From Ecdyonurus torrentis (taxonomy: Eukaryota; Arthropoda; Insecta; Ephemeroptera; Heptageniidae), in NCBI GenBank assembly GCA_949318235.1, contig OX439136.1:9741635-9805634 (forward strand): 64,000 nt of DNA, in the 5' to 3' direction. This document shows positions 12,614-27,106 of the stretch, in pieces. The position numbers were made by a program, and so were the translations under genes. The notes under the pieces were generated by a model, which saw only the letters and a list, made by a program, of their open reading frames with translations, searched no databases and was not told where the DNA came from. How positions within the stretch are numbered: position 1 is the stretch's first letter; every line of letters begins with the position of its first letter.

Positions 12614-12694
<81 letters not shown>
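12421..12694. repeat. Compound GTT/GTC and GCTGTT tandem repeat
   Basis: The first 190 bases are GTT units with interspersed GTC; the last 80 bases are a regular hexamer GCTGTT repeated about 13 times. Both strands are open across it (poly-Leu on plus, Asn/Ser/Asp on minus). There is no start context, exon border or coding flank, so I treat it as a minisatellite rather than a gene. Confidence 0.93.
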
Positions 12695-12709
12695 TTAATG
12701 CACATCTAA

Positions 12710-14250
12710 GAAAGTATAGGTAAATTATATTGTTTCAAATATATTGTACTGTATAACAAAGTTACTTTTTATACCACTGAAAAAAAAACTAATAATAATA
12801 AAGCTCCTGTCTGTTGTACAACACAGTAAAGGCAACAATAACAACAATATTATGTTGTTATACAGCTTTGGACAAAAGTTTGCGAAAAGAACGTATGTAT
12901 GTATATATTTATATTATGCAAACTGTGTTTTTCTCATAGCACATAGCTCTCAAACTTTTAGAGCTATGTACAGCATATTATATTATGCTATAATATTTTT
13001 TAATTTTCAACTTCCCGTTACGTCAAATTTGAATTTTGGTACTTTGGATAGCGAGGATACCAGAAAATTAAAAATTATTTGGTGTTTACATTTTTTTTAC
13101 GGTGTTTTGAAATTATGGGATCAGGAGGCTCAAATTTAATTTTTAAACTTTTTTCATGCATTTCAAGTTCAAAAGTGACTTAACCTAAAATTTGTCTCAA
13201 GGACATTGGCACATAATTACTTTATAACAAATGTGATAGATCGAAAACAAGAGATTTTGGAACTCTAAACTAAAAAGATAAAATAATAATAATTAATGAG
13301 AAGAGAAAAAGAGTTAAAAAAAAGTATACTATTAAGCATAGAAAATAATGCAAATTATTTACGTTTAAATTATTTATGTACATTACTGTACATTTTAATT
13401 TAATTAATGCAAGTAACAAAAATATAAGGTGATAATAATTATTTTATTATACACTAATGTTAAAGTGAAAACCAAGAAACCATAAAAATTTAAAATGCAC
13501 CAAAAAAAAGCTATCGAAAAATAATCTTAAATAAATTATATTTAATTTATATATATATAGTATACACTGCGTTCTCCAAGCACTGCTGCAGAATTAGAAA
13601 ATGCACATTTTTCTGCCACGCTTGAGACGATAAATAGAACACACGTGAATTCAATATTGTATTCTATAATACTAAAACTACTATTATACTTCTTTTTTTT
13701 TTTTTTAACGGAAAAGTGAATATCACCGTGCACGCGTAAAATTTGAAAATAACAACTTTCGATTAAAACAAACAAATACTTAATTAAATAATTACGATTG
13801 TGTCATCTAACTTTATGCTAATATTTTTATTGTTTTCATTGAAAAATCTTGTTAGTTTATTCAGTATAGGTACTTTATTTGCATAATTTTTTGTATTAAC
13901 AAAGTATATATATTTTTTATTAGTTATTAAAATTAGCTAGTATATAATTAGCAAGGAAATTTTAAATGTGTTCTTGTGCTTAAAAATGATTTAATACTAA
14001 ATAAAAAAGTATCTTTAAAAAGAATTATTTATATAAATTCAAACATGGAGTTTCTTGTTCATGTTGTTTAAAATGTTTATGAATGATGAAGAGTTTATAA
14101 TTGAAACTGTGGGGGGTTTAAGTGGGGGTGGAAGAGTGCAAAACATTAATCAACGACTGCTTCGATATATTCATTAATTATATTTCAGCACATTGAAAAA
14201 TGAAGCTTCGAAATTCATGCTTTATATGCCCTGTACCCTAAGTATTGCAA

Positions 14251-14283
<33 letters not shown>

Positions 14284-14410
14284 CGTTAGTAGTTATGCTG
14301 TGCAGCAAAACCAGTACTATATAGATATCGTTCAAATTATGATATTTATAGTTAAATGTTTATAAAACCTTCATGTTTTTGTTCATGCTTAAAAATATGT
14401 TACATTTTTG
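12710..14410. other. No gene seen; AT-rich non-coding
   Basis: No exon or bounded element stands out. A poly(A) of about 27 lies at 14257-14283. Frames at 12744-13139 and 13542-13775 show no domain. Confidence 0.6.
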
Positions 14411-14413
14411 TAG

Positions 14414-14567
14414 TTGTACGGTCATTGCAATAAAAAATGAAATTCTATTGGCCTATGGAAATAACATGTATTTAGATAGAGTTTTACGTCAACTGAAATC
14501 TCCGTCTGACTGCATTGAATGGCCATAAGCCAATACAATTTCATTTTTCACTACAATGATTGTACCT
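14414..14567. mobile_element. Small MITE, family B copy 1
   Basis: Left arm GTACGGTCATTGCAATAAAA followed by ATGAAATTCTATTGGCCTATGG; right arm inverted, CCATAAGCCAATACAATTTC then ACTACAATGATTGTAC. The arms are about 45 bases with an unpaired centre. A second copy is at 36497-36627. Confidence 0.75.
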
Positions 14568-17500
14568 GTTGTTGGTGATACTGATAATAATGCAATTTAG
14601 GGTACAATTTGGGCTTTTTGAGACAAACAATAAGTATAAAAATTATAAAATTTCTTAAAAACGTAAAAAACAAATTACTTAATTTATGCTGCACTGAACA
14701 TAATTGCTATAATTGCAAGCATAATTGTTGCTGTTTTGTAATAAAGTAATTATGCTGAACATCTAAACTATTATTAATAACTATATTCTTTATTATATAA
14801 TAGTTTAATCACTCTTTAATATAGAATAAATCATGATATTATGCATAAATAAAACTGCATTGAGCTAGCATAATTAATATGTGGTTATTTTTATACGTAC
14901 ACTTTTCATAATAGACTTTTCTAAGCTATAAAATTTGAAATATCTATTTTGTTTTCATTGGCTAATTGATTAATCAATATTAAGCAACCAAAATTAATAT
15001 CAGTGCAATTTGTCACGTACTAATATTGACCTTCATAACTTGTTCTATAAACCAGAGCTAGGAGTGACCTTTGTTTATAAACTTAATACCAATTTTAGAT
15101 TAAGACATTCAAATATTTTTCAAAATTATTATGCAGATTTGATGTGCATTGAAATTTTTTTTCGTTCTTATATAATTAAAAAATTTACAACAAAAATATT
15201 TAACAAAACCAAAAATTGAAACACCAATTAAAAAAAAATCAATGTAAAGAACGAATAACAACAAAAGCACAGGCAACAATAAAAAAAGAATAAAAATCAT
15301 TAATTTTTTCAATATAATAGAGAGACTACAATAAAATTGCATAACAATTCCAAATTAAGATTATTTTGATGCAACATAATAATAGATAGAATAACAAAAA
15401 CCATGTAACATCAATTTATTAAACTAACTGTAAAGATTTTTTTTTTTTTTTTTTTTTTTTTTGTAATAGAAAAAGGTTAAATTTTTTTTTTCTTATTTTT
15501 CTATTCATGTAGTGATTGACCAATTGAATGCGCACGCACACACACAGTCAGCCAGCACACACATATGATGCATAAAAACGTTACAGGTGTCCTAAATAAA
15601 CACGTTCTCCAACACCTGAATGCGCTTTTGCTTTTTACTATTTAGTTGCCGTGTCTGTCAAGGACAAAGAAAATAAAAGGAGAAGTGGATCATATATAAT
15701 ATGTAATATCTCTATAATAAATTATAAGATATTATATGTTGTTGTTTTCCGGGGGGAAATATTATTAACACATCAATGCTTAATTATCTTAGTTTTTTTT
15801 TTTTATTAATATTAAAAAGTTTTTTATTTCATAAATTATTGATACGATTTCAATATTATATATAGATTTTTAATGTTACTGTTATATAACATGTTTTGCA
15901 AAAAATTATCTGTATTTTGCTATTAAGATCAGCATACGTATATAATAAATGCATTCATTCATTCATTCGTTCATTCGTTCATTCATTTTTATATTTTTCT
16001 AATTAATTTTTTAATACAGCAACACAATTAAAATTACAGTTACACATGTATTTATTTCATTAAAGTAACCACATTTATATCACATTGTTTAGTTTTAGTG
16101 TACTTTAACCACAATTTGGAATTTCATTTCTTTTAATGTTTGGTATCCAATTACTTTTTTTTTTAAAGAGCAATTTATATTACGAAAATAATATTAAGTT
16201 TTAAATTTCACATTTTAAAATAGATATAATGTTTCTTTAAATTATTGTTAAATGTAATAAGCAGAATATTGGATAATCATGCTTAAGCTATTATCATTTA
16301 ATTTAAGTTAAACAGCACTTGTCTTGCTTTTGGCATACACACCACAATAAAGTCAGAATTTTAATTTAAACTTCATCATCTTGTTCTTGTACACAATATT
16401 ATTTATAAACTTTTTTTTTTTAATTTTTTTTTAATACATCATCACATCAATTTGAAAAGTTTATATTTCATGTTTTTACAAGCACGCTTTATTTATGTTA
16501 ATATTATTTGTAGCCTGTTTTCGTTACATAAACAAAAATTTAACAAGATGTTGTACACATATTGGTAAAATGATTGTTTCATTTTATAAGTATTATTATT
16601 TGTAAGAAAAACATTTGAACATTCTATTTTTCTCTGTGAATAGTGATATCGAAGTATGGTCATAATTTCCAATGCAAGTTCCTATGATAAACATTTTAGT
16701 GGTAAGAAAGAGAGGCAAGGAATATTTTGTGTATTGGAATTCAAAATTCATTAAATCATGTATTATTTTAAAAATATTCCGTTTTCAAAATAACTTAACT
16801 GCAAATTTAATTGCAAAAATTGTGAATGATTTATTTTGAAAACTGTAGTTTATTTACCCCAAGATAGTAGAAACTTATTTTAATGTCTTAATATATTGAA
16901 TCCAGTGGTAAAATTAAAGAAGTGTCTTTATTTAGCTTTTTTTTTTTTTTTTTTTTTACTTTTTTTTTTTTTACTTTTTTTGTAACCATTGCAAATAGCA
17001 ACCACTTTCAAACCACTTTCAATAAGAAATTCAATTTATTTAAAGAGATGCTGATTCATTAAAAAACAAATGCTTTAATTTATTTATTTTTTCTTTAAGT
17101 GCAAAAATTGTTGTTGCAACTTCATTTTTGTCACTGAATATAAATGATATGCACATCAAGACACTTATTATTTATTATTTTTATTTATTTTAATTACTAC
17201 AAATGAGTACTCATGAACTATAGTCAATTAATGTGCCTATACTTGAACAAAAAAACAAGTGATTTAAGACTTTAGTTTTAAGATTGTTTTTAATCACGAT
17301 CTGTCTTTACAAACATGATGTATATCCATTGTTTTTTCTTCTAATAATTCAAAAAAATAATTGTCTTATTTTTTAATAATAATTATTTTCTATAATACTT
17401 ATCTTTCAAGGTTAGATGCTTAAAAATAATAAGTTTTCTTAAGAAATGAAAATTCCATAATATTGTAAATTTCATTGTTATTTTATTGTGCAGTGTGCTT

Positions 17501-17968
17501 TATTTTTACTAGATATTGTAAAAAACATAAATAAAAAACATTGGTTATATTAGCTAGAGTCCAATATAATATTTAATGATTGAACTAGTATAATAAGTAA
17601 TAAGCCACATTGAAGTTAGTATGAAATAATAATAATATATTGTCATCCTCAAAGAAATATGGAAAATGAAAGTCAATTTGCGCTTTAATTCTAGTTTGAT
17701 TAAAAGCGATTGAGTTTTAAGTTTAATCAAAAATAGGTTTTCTTGGGTTTTTCTAAAAAGTGTTTTGTATTTTATTAAATATAATTCATGTAATTATTAT
17801 TAAAGCTCTAAATGAGAATTAAAAAAAAAAGGTAAAAAGACAACTTTCTATCATAGGGCAATAGAGTATAAAATATATTACATTTTAACACCATATGAAG
17901 CAGTGAAATCTTTTTTAAAATTCTAAAAATATTACATAATTAATACAAAAAAAAATCAAGCTCCACGT

Positions 17969-17975
<7 letters not shown>

Positions 17976-18012
<37 letters not shown>
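17976..18012. repeat. Poly(A) tract
   Basis: Thirty-seven A in a row; no recognisable retrocopy precedes it. Confidence 0.95.
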
Positions 18013-18014
<2 letters not shown>

Positions 18015-18956
18015 TATTAGACGTTCAAATTTCATTCATATTGAAACTATTAAAGAACTAATTTAGTATGTAAAGTGTATCAATTTACCGTGTTTTTTTT
18101 ACATGATTATAATATCAAGTTTTTTTCGGAGCAAGTTCGAAAAATAAAATAATAAAATAAAAAAAGCGGTCTTTTACTTCAATTACGTCACTGCACGTGT
18201 CACCTAAATCATAACACTAAAATGTAAAACCGCTTAATTCTAATTGAATATTTTTTATTAATATACATAAAATATAATAAAATACTGTACACACAATAAT
18301 TGGTGTTCTTGTGTTATAAATGTGATGATTTAATAGCTTTTTATCAAACAGTTTTCGTGAAAACAATTATTTTCATCATTGATCGACTTACAAGAGATAA
18401 AATATGATATTCTTTTATTAAAAAATAATTTATTATATATAAAAAAGTAAGTGTAAATAGACAAAGGTAATTTAAATAAATTTACATACAATGATTATAA
18501 AAATTCTACTCTAATTTAATTTTTAAGCTTTTTTTTTATAATGGAACTAGTTTAGTGTGATGACTTTAATAACTTGTAATTTCTTTATTAAGTATAATTA
18601 TATTTAATGAAATAATATTTAATATTTTTTCAACTAGTTTATTAAATTATTTTGTTAATTACTTGTAATGTAATACTTTAATTTGACTTTAACAATTAGG
18701 TCTTTAGATAAAAATAAATTTAATAAAACAGAAAAAAATAAGAAGAAGAAAAAAATGCAAATTTAAAAATGCTTTTTTTTTTAATAATTGTATTTGATTG
18801 TTTTAGCATTTTGAAGCACTGTAAGTATATAGTTTCAATTCAATATTATTTCTAATCTTAAAAAATTATAATAATAATCACTAACAGGGTAGTGATATAC
18901 TAATATCGGGTAGTTCTACTATAAAACAGTAGCATATGGAAGAAAGTAATATTTTC

Positions 18957-18988
<32 letters not shown>

Positions 18989-19083
18989 AGAAGAAGGGAT
19001 GTTTATAAAATTCTTTAAAAAAAATCCATTTAATTGATAAAACAGTTTTTTTTAGAAAATGCAATTACAAAAACGTCGGAAAG

Positions 19084-19085
<2 letters not shown>

Positions 19086-19138
<53 letters not shown>
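19086..19138. repeat. CT dinucleotide microsatellite
   Basis: Uninterrupted CT of about 50 bases. Confidence 0.96.
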
Positions 19139-19141
<3 letters not shown>

Positions 19142-20096
19142 TTGAAAGCACTTGTTACTGTGTTCGTGAAGTTGATTTCCTGATTTAGATATTTTACCGG
19201 ATGCACAAATTTTGCTTATTTTAATTGTTTTTCTTTTTCTTTTTTTCTTTTTTATTATTTATTCTAATTATAACCGTTGTACTTAACGAACACTTACATA
19301 TGAATAAAAAAAAATTAATGGCATTGAATCTCAGTAACTATACTCACTAACTCTTTCTGAGCTATATCCTTGTATTTTTTTTTTATGTGCGTACTTACAC
19401 TTTTAATTCATGTAATTACTTTAAATTGTAAATGTAATTAATATAATTAATGTTAACAATCAGAAAATTTAACTAAAAAAAATAAAATTTAAAATAATAA
19501 TAATAATAAAATGTTAACAAAATAACAATGAAAGCTTAATTTTAAAATTAACTATTTTATTACCATTAAAAGAAAAAGAATGAGAGAAAGAAAAAAAAAA
19601 AAAACTTTTATGACAAAGAAATTTATAGTGGTAGGATTACCATAAAATTAAAAGGAGGAGTTAAACGTTTTGTAGTGGGTAATTTACACATCATATTTTT
19701 GTGTGTACAGTACTGTATGTGCAATATTTTACTTGATACGTACTCCCTACTCCTATAGACTAAAAGGAAAAATCTTATGTATATATATATATTTATGACG
19801 TCATAACCTCATAACCTGACTATTTTAAAACTTCTATCTGTTGAAATTTATATATAAAAAAAAAGGTAATACACATTACACACTTATACTACGTATAGTA
19901 TAAAACGTAAAATAATATGTAATATTTATTGATAGAGAGGGAAATTTTTGTATGACTTTGTTAGAGAGTCAAGAGTGTGTGAGAGAGAAAGAAATAAACA
20001 TAATAGTTCAAGCACCAAATAGAAAGGACTTTTTTTTTTCACATTCTTAATAGGATTATGTATAGATTTGCATTTTTTTTTCTTTAGTAATGCTTA

Positions 20097-20237
20097 ATCT
20101 CTATTGCGGCAAATTGGTTCAAGTGAAGTTATCACGGGCATAATAACTATTTCATCTGACACAGTAAACCCTATGTAGATGGAACGTTTGACAAGCTCGT
20201 GATAATTTCACTTGATACATTTTGACGCGATAGAGAT
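20097..20237. mobile_element. Small MITE with 40-base inverted ends
   Basis: Left end ATCTCTATTGCGGCAAATTG, then TTCAAGTGAAGTTATCACG; the right end is its inverted counterpart (CGTGATAATTTCACTTG...GCGATAGAGAT). The centre is unpaired. No clear target duplication is visible. Confidence 0.75.
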
Positions 20238-20504
20238 GAATATAATATTTGAATATTGCTTTTGTAAATATGCATCATGGACTTTTACATCATGCAGTTT
20301 AATGCTGACAGTAGGAAATTGTAATTTATATGTTTTGCATGATGATTTGATTGCATACAATAAGATTGCGAGAAAAGTATATAATTATTATTATAAACAA
20401 AAGTAGTATAATGTACAATTATATTCGTGGAATCCTTAAGTAGAGTTACGTAGAAGTAAATATATGTATCACGAACTGATAGGTGTATTAATTTTTATGC
20501 AATG

Positions 20505-20535
20505 GAGAGAGAGAGAGAGAGAGATAGAGAGAGAG
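20505..20535. repeat. AG dinucleotide microsatellite
   Basis: Short AG tract interrupted once by a T. Confidence 0.93.
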
Positions 20536-22432
20536 AAATGTCACTATATTATACTTTTAAGAATTCTAATACATTTTCAATGTTTTTACACTAAAACCAC
20601 AAACTTTAATATATTTTTACCTTAAAGAAGAAAAAATTAGAGAAATTAAGTGAAATTAAGAAAGGCTTATTATAAAGATTTTTATTACATTGTTTAAAAA
20701 TCAGTTTTATAGAAAATATTACTGAATAAACTTGCTTTTATACTCTATAATGTGTGCAGAATTTGCTACGCATTTCTATTATTGTTAAACAGTAAGTAAT
20801 GGCTTCTTAATTTGACGCAATTTTAAAACGCAGAGATGACTGAAACAGTTATATTTTTTTGAAACAATAACTTTTATTTTATCTTTATAACTTTATAATA
20901 TAAGAATATATTTATATGATTGAAGTGTTTATAAAATTTAGTTTCTTTTTCTTTAGTGCGTAGATATGTGTAACGAATCTTTTATATAGAATTTTTATTT
21001 TAGCTCCAAGGCATTTTTGTCTATGAAATGTTTCTTCATTTTCTGATTTATTATCAATATGTATTCATATATAGCAATACGTTCTTTGGTAATTATCTAA
21101 TTAATAATTTATGAACTGCCTGGGTCAATAAAGAAATCTTATCTTATAATATTTAGAAGTGCAATATTACGATTGTATAAATTGTTACATTAATTTTAAA
21201 AACAGTATTATTTTTAAATATATTTAAATAAGAAAGAGAATGCATTTCACATGCAGTTTACAACCAAAATATGACTGGCTTTCATCTATAAGTGGCCTCC
21301 TTCAAGTTCAATCATTAATCATAATTTGAAGTTTCCGAATTTTGCTGTGTAAACGTTTAAAGTTTTCATGCATTGAATTATATAGAATACATAAAATAAG
21401 AGCTTCATAAAATCTTTTTGGTACACATAATTTACTTTGAAAAAAGAAAATAGTGAAATTTATTTAAAAAAGTTATATAAAGTTGCTAATGTATTTTGTT
21501 AGTTCCACTAAAAAAATGCTACTTAAAAATTATTATACATAAAAATAATATGACCCTTATTCAAAAATTCGCTATTTTTCTGGAGTCATTTTGAAATCAG
21601 TATATAGTGACAGGTAGGATAACAATTCTAGGACCCGTAATTATTCTGTAAGGTGTGAAAATTTTAAATGAGGATTAATAAGAGTAAAATAATAATATTT
21701 TTAAATTGAGTGTTTTGTATCGTTTTATTTATTTGTTGTTGTTAGCCTGGATAATATTTAGTAAAATCACTGTTGTACAGAAACTCAGTTTTAGCCTTAA
21801 GTCAACAATATTAAATGTTACCAAATTATTTTTTACTGAATACTTTTACATCTCTATGAATGGAAATAACAAGCTTATTATCATAATGATGATAACTTCA
21901 GGTAGTACTATACTATTTTTTTTATAGAAGCTCACGTATTTCATGAAAATTATATAATTGACACACTCAGCTGATTTCTCATCATACACACACGTGTCAT
22001 GCGTAAAATGTTTAAAGATGATTCAACTTTTTTTTTTTTTTTTTTTTTTTTAACCGGTTAGCTTAAAGACATTTCCACTTTTGTCACGAAATTTCACCTT
22101 TTTTATTTTGTGCAATTTTTTTGGTAATTATGAAAGAGAGGAACATGAATTTATGAGTTACTTTAAATATGGGTACCAAATGAATGAAGAATACATCAAA
22201 ATTATGAACTACTAAAAATATATATTCAAGATTATTATTATTATTTTTAAATTCAAACATTGCTGGATAATAAAAAGCTATTTTTTTATTTTTGTTTTAT
22301 TTTAGATTTTTTTTTATATAGTTTGAAAATTATGGTATCCGTAAACACTAAAACTAAATATTATGTTCTGTATTTCAGAATAAAGGGAAAAAATAATTAT
22401 TATGCTATGTCATTGCTTTGGAACAATATGGC

Positions 22433-22435
<3 letters not shown>

Positions 22436-22507
<72 letters not shown>
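22436..22507. repeat. AG dinucleotide microsatellite
   Basis: About 70 bases of AG; the Arg-Glu and Ser-Leu frames across it are artefacts. Confidence 0.96.
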
Positions 22508-22510
<3 letters not shown>

Positions 22511-23038
22511 CGTATTTTGTGGGATAAAGGGATGAATGGGTGCTAGACTTTAAAGCATCAATTATTACTTTTTTTTTTTTTTTAAGTTTCCTTTGTATTG
22601 ATATAAATTTAATTAATACTTTTGCTTTACTATTTTTATAAAAAATTTCTAAATTACTAGAAAATTCTATTGTGTGCACAATACTGTGTCCTTGCACACA
22701 CGAAAATCTTGTTTAAAGCAATGCAAAATAATATAATAAATAACTGTGTTTTTTTGTCAATAAAAATAATTTTTAAAAATAAAAATAATTTACAAGTACA
22801 AGTTGACCTTAATATAAAGAAGTTCATGTGACCTTAAAAATCAAATTGGAAGAAGAAGAAGGAAAAAAAAAAAAAAAAAAGCAATTTTTTTAAACCTTTT
22901 TATTTTTCGATACAGATTTTTTTTCCCAAACCGGAAAAAAAAAATAAAAATGCATTACACTCATTACAGTAATACGAAGTGACCAATCTTGTAACGTTGA
23001 CCTCTAAATCCTTCAGGGGAAAGTAATTTTTTTTAAGT

Positions 23039-23193
<155 letters not shown>

Positions 23194-26100
23194 ATAATAT
23201 ACACACACACATAATATATTAGAGATGCATAAAAAAAAATCTAGGAAAGAAAGGAGTAGGGATAAATGATATCATAGAACACAGCAGCAGGTTGATAGGC
23301 TAGCATACTAGAAAAACTAGACAGAGGTTGTTATATGTATTGTTTTAATATCGATTTTTAATTTATATTAGAATCGATTTTATAATCGATATTATTGACT
23401 GTATTAAGATTTCTTATTTCAAAGTTAGTTCATTATAATATTTAAATTACTTTGAAAGTTTTGACCCATTGTTTGGCTAAGTAAAATATAAATATTTCAT
23501 ATTATACTTGTATTCTATATCAGATAGATTTATATTTTAAGCCACTAAAGGTGATTATATAAATACAATGTAGTATTTAAGCGATATTTTAGTTTGCAAT
23601 TTATGTTTTTAACAGAGTGAATGTGCCTATAATAATGGATACATAAGCCATGGACGTGTAAATGAATTTTGACAGTTCAGTAACTCAGTGTTTTTATGTT
23701 TATATCGTATTATTTTGAAATAATTCTTATATGGTAAATCATGATTTGAATAGTAATAACATTTTGATAATTATTGTCTTGGTGTTCGTAAGAACAAAAA
23801 AGTGACTTATTATTGTGAAAATTAATTAGAATAATTATTAGTTTTAAAACTATTAGGCAAGTTCAATGTTGAATGAAGAGCTCTTGAAAAACTTATAGGG
23901 TCCCCTAATTACCTATCCTTGGGACCATGTTTCTAGCATGTACTGTACCAAGTAAAGTAGCGAGGTCGGAAATAGTTCAATTAAGAATACTTTAAACACA
24001 CTTTTACGTGTTTTAAGCTAATATAAAAAATATAGTTGTTTTTTTTTATATATTTTTTATTTTTCATTTTTACCACACTGATAATTTACATTTAAAGTAT
24101 TAAATAAATATTTTAAAGAAGAAAATACAAAAAAATGTATATTTTACTAATTTTCTACAAATAGCACAGAGACTTTTATTTGGTATTTTTGATATCGTAC
24201 ACTATAAAGCACTATCTGACAAATTATTATTGCATATTAATTCTGTAAAATAAAAAAGACTACTATAGTACACTAATTATTTTTTCCATCGCTGGAAAAA
24301 AAATTAACTACATTTTTTTTAATCGATTGTTTTTAAAATATCGCCCATTTTATAGTATAAAATATCATTTATATTATACCATACTGACATAATATCGAAA
24401 GTAAGAGTTAAGGTTACCACACGATTCTACATTAAGGCAACTCCTCTCCAACCACTTTTTTCCTCTCCCCCTCCTCTTTGCAATAGACAACTTTTTTTCT
24501 TTTTTTTTTTTCAAAAGGAAAAAAAAAATGTATACATATATATTTTTTCTTTTTTAATAACTGATCTCAAAATAAGAGATGTCGTAACTGTGGAGAGGGT
24601 GGGCTAATCCAACTTTTCACTTCTTGTGTTTCAGTCGTCAAACTTAACTGCAACGGAATATTTCAAAGCTCCTCTGGTCCTTGATCAAATATATTTCAAT
24701 ATAATTGTATACGTATAGAAGATTTTTTGTTTTTTTTGAAGAAGAACAATCATTAACATAATGGTTACACATTGTGCATCTGGGAATTTATCTGATTGTA
24801 AGTATTCTATTTTTATATTATATAATATTTGTATTATTTTAGAAATTCTGTTAATTATATTCATAAACATAAGTATTAACAACAAAAACTGCATTGATAA
24901 ATTAAAAAAAAAAAATCGTGAAAGTAATATTATTTAATTAAAGAAAATATCAATTTTTAATTTTTACCTATACGATGTTTATGATTTAAAAAAAATACAT
25001 TTAAAATATGTTACGATTTTTTTTTAAAGAAATTATTAAAATAATAGATAGATATTGATAATAATACAACCATAAGTTATTCATTGTAAATTGTAATATG
25101 AATGTGTAAAAAGGAAATACCTGCAGTTAAGTATGTTACCAATAAATGTGATTTTCAGGTATTATTATTATACATATAGTTAAAAAACAAATTGATTAGA
25201 AGTATTTTTGAGACTATCGTTATAGTAAAACGTTGTGGACCATGGCAAAAATGTTTCTAATCTAATTCAATATGTATAACGTCAGAAATACAATATATAT
25301 TAATACATTATATAACGCTAAATTATGACAATAAAAGTTTCTATTTATAAATATTTAATAATGTGTATTTCACGCTGTGAAGATATATATTTATATAAAA
25401 AATAAATTACGGCAATTTATAGTTTTTTATTATACCTTTGTTTGCGTTTTAATGGTAATTTAATTTTATTAAATAATAATATTATGTGTTAAAACATGAT
25501 ATATTTTTGCACTATAGTTTTTATTTCATTTTATAAACAGGTAGTTAGAAACAGGAAATATTTACGTACCGTTTTTGTGAATATTTTCAATAATAAGTAT
25601 TTTCTCTTTAATTTTTTTTATATAATTTTTTTAGCTGTTTTCCTTTTATATAATATAATAATATACGATTATTTAAAAGAAGAAAAATAAAATAGATATC
25701 CTCTTTATATCTTATGATATTAAATAATAATAGAAATATTTTTATTATATACGTGCATAGTAATTTTTCATTTCCACTTATATTTCTATAACTATGATAG
25801 AGAGGAAAAAAAAAGTAGTAATTTTTGTGTTCGTTCCGCCTATTATATGTATTTTATTTTCTATGTTAACTTTAAAATATGACACGCAACTTAAAACTAC
25901 TGAAATGTATTTTTTTAAGAGAAATTTTTTGAAATTTCTTTTATTAAAATTTTTACACTTTTTCCTGGTATCTTTTTTTTTATAAAAGCAAAATATGAAA
26001 ATTTGAAAGAAATAATTAGTAGTTCTTGATTTTATTTATTTCAAACAGCGCGTAACGACTTCAAAATTATTTCAACTCTTGGTTGATGTTTTTATGTTTG

Positions 26101-27075
26101 TTTTCCTTTGCATAATCATAAAAACTATAATTTTAATAACGTTGATCTGAAATTATAACAAGAAGATTTTTTATTATTATTATTATTATACCTTTTATAT
26201 AGACACTAAAAGTCGTGTATTATGCAATAATTTTTCAACAATAATCATCGTTACGAAATTCTATGAAGATTATTTTCTTGCACGAACTGTGCATTTAATT
26301 TTCACTCTTAATTTCATTAAAAACTTGTTTTGATTCAATTTTTATTAAAAACAAATCTGTAACTTTGAAACAACACAGAAGTTTTAAATGCTCAGCTTGA
26401 AGTTAAGTAGTTTCAATTATTATGATAAATATCAGTAATTAATTGTAATGCATTATACGTGAAATTTAATTTCACGCTCTTACTGAGACCATTTACCTAG
26501 CTAAGAATAAATATGAATAAACAAACAAGCAAACAAAAACTAAACAAACAAAGAAAGAAATAATCAAATAAATAAATAAATAAATGAAATTAACTGTGAT
26601 CCAGTCGTTGACAAATTATTAACAAAGTTTAATCACGTATTTACAAATTCTTCAAAAAAAAAAAAAAAAAAAAAAAGATTTGCCCTACATAAGGCAATAA
26701 AATATAAATTTTTATCTATTATTGATAGATAAATCGATAAACATCAGGAAACAACGAAAAAGTTCATAATTTCCTAATATCATCCATCAGTCATCACTCT
26801 ATAATTCTATATTTTACGCGTGTGCTATGTAATTTTTAACAATTATTTAAAAGAATAATATAAGAAAATCATTATAAAGAACTAAAAAATTGTTTTGTTT
26901 TTAATAGGAAAAAAAAAATGTTTCACATGAAATTTGATCTTTTTAAAAACATCGTATACAACAAAAGAGTTAATAATTAATCTAAAAAAAATTAATTGGT
27001 GAACAGCACAAGTAGTGTTAGTTGGATATTTTTTTAACACTTTATCAGCTGTGGCAAAAGTAACAGTTTTGTTAC

Positions 27076-27106
<31 letters not shown>

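Larger units (their letters stand above)
14568..20096. other. No gene seen between 14.6 and 20.1 kb
   Basis: AT-rich non-coding sequence. It contains an ATTC tetranucleotide stretch (15952-15986), poly(T) runs at 15438-15462 and 16939-16957, poly(A) at 18957-18985, and a weak hairpin around AGCGGTCTTTTAC/GTAAAACCGCT (18165-18237). Nothing protein-like was found. Confidence 0.6.

Noticed and set aside
12385..12705. Asn-rich (minus) and Leu-rich (plus) frames
   Set aside because: Produced by the GTT/GCTGTT tandem repeat; no coding flank or exon border.
24634..24720. Acceptor-like TTCTTGTGTTTCAG followed by 27 open codons and a stop
   Set aside because: A single good acceptor in AT-rich DNA is expected by chance, and the peptide is unremarkable.
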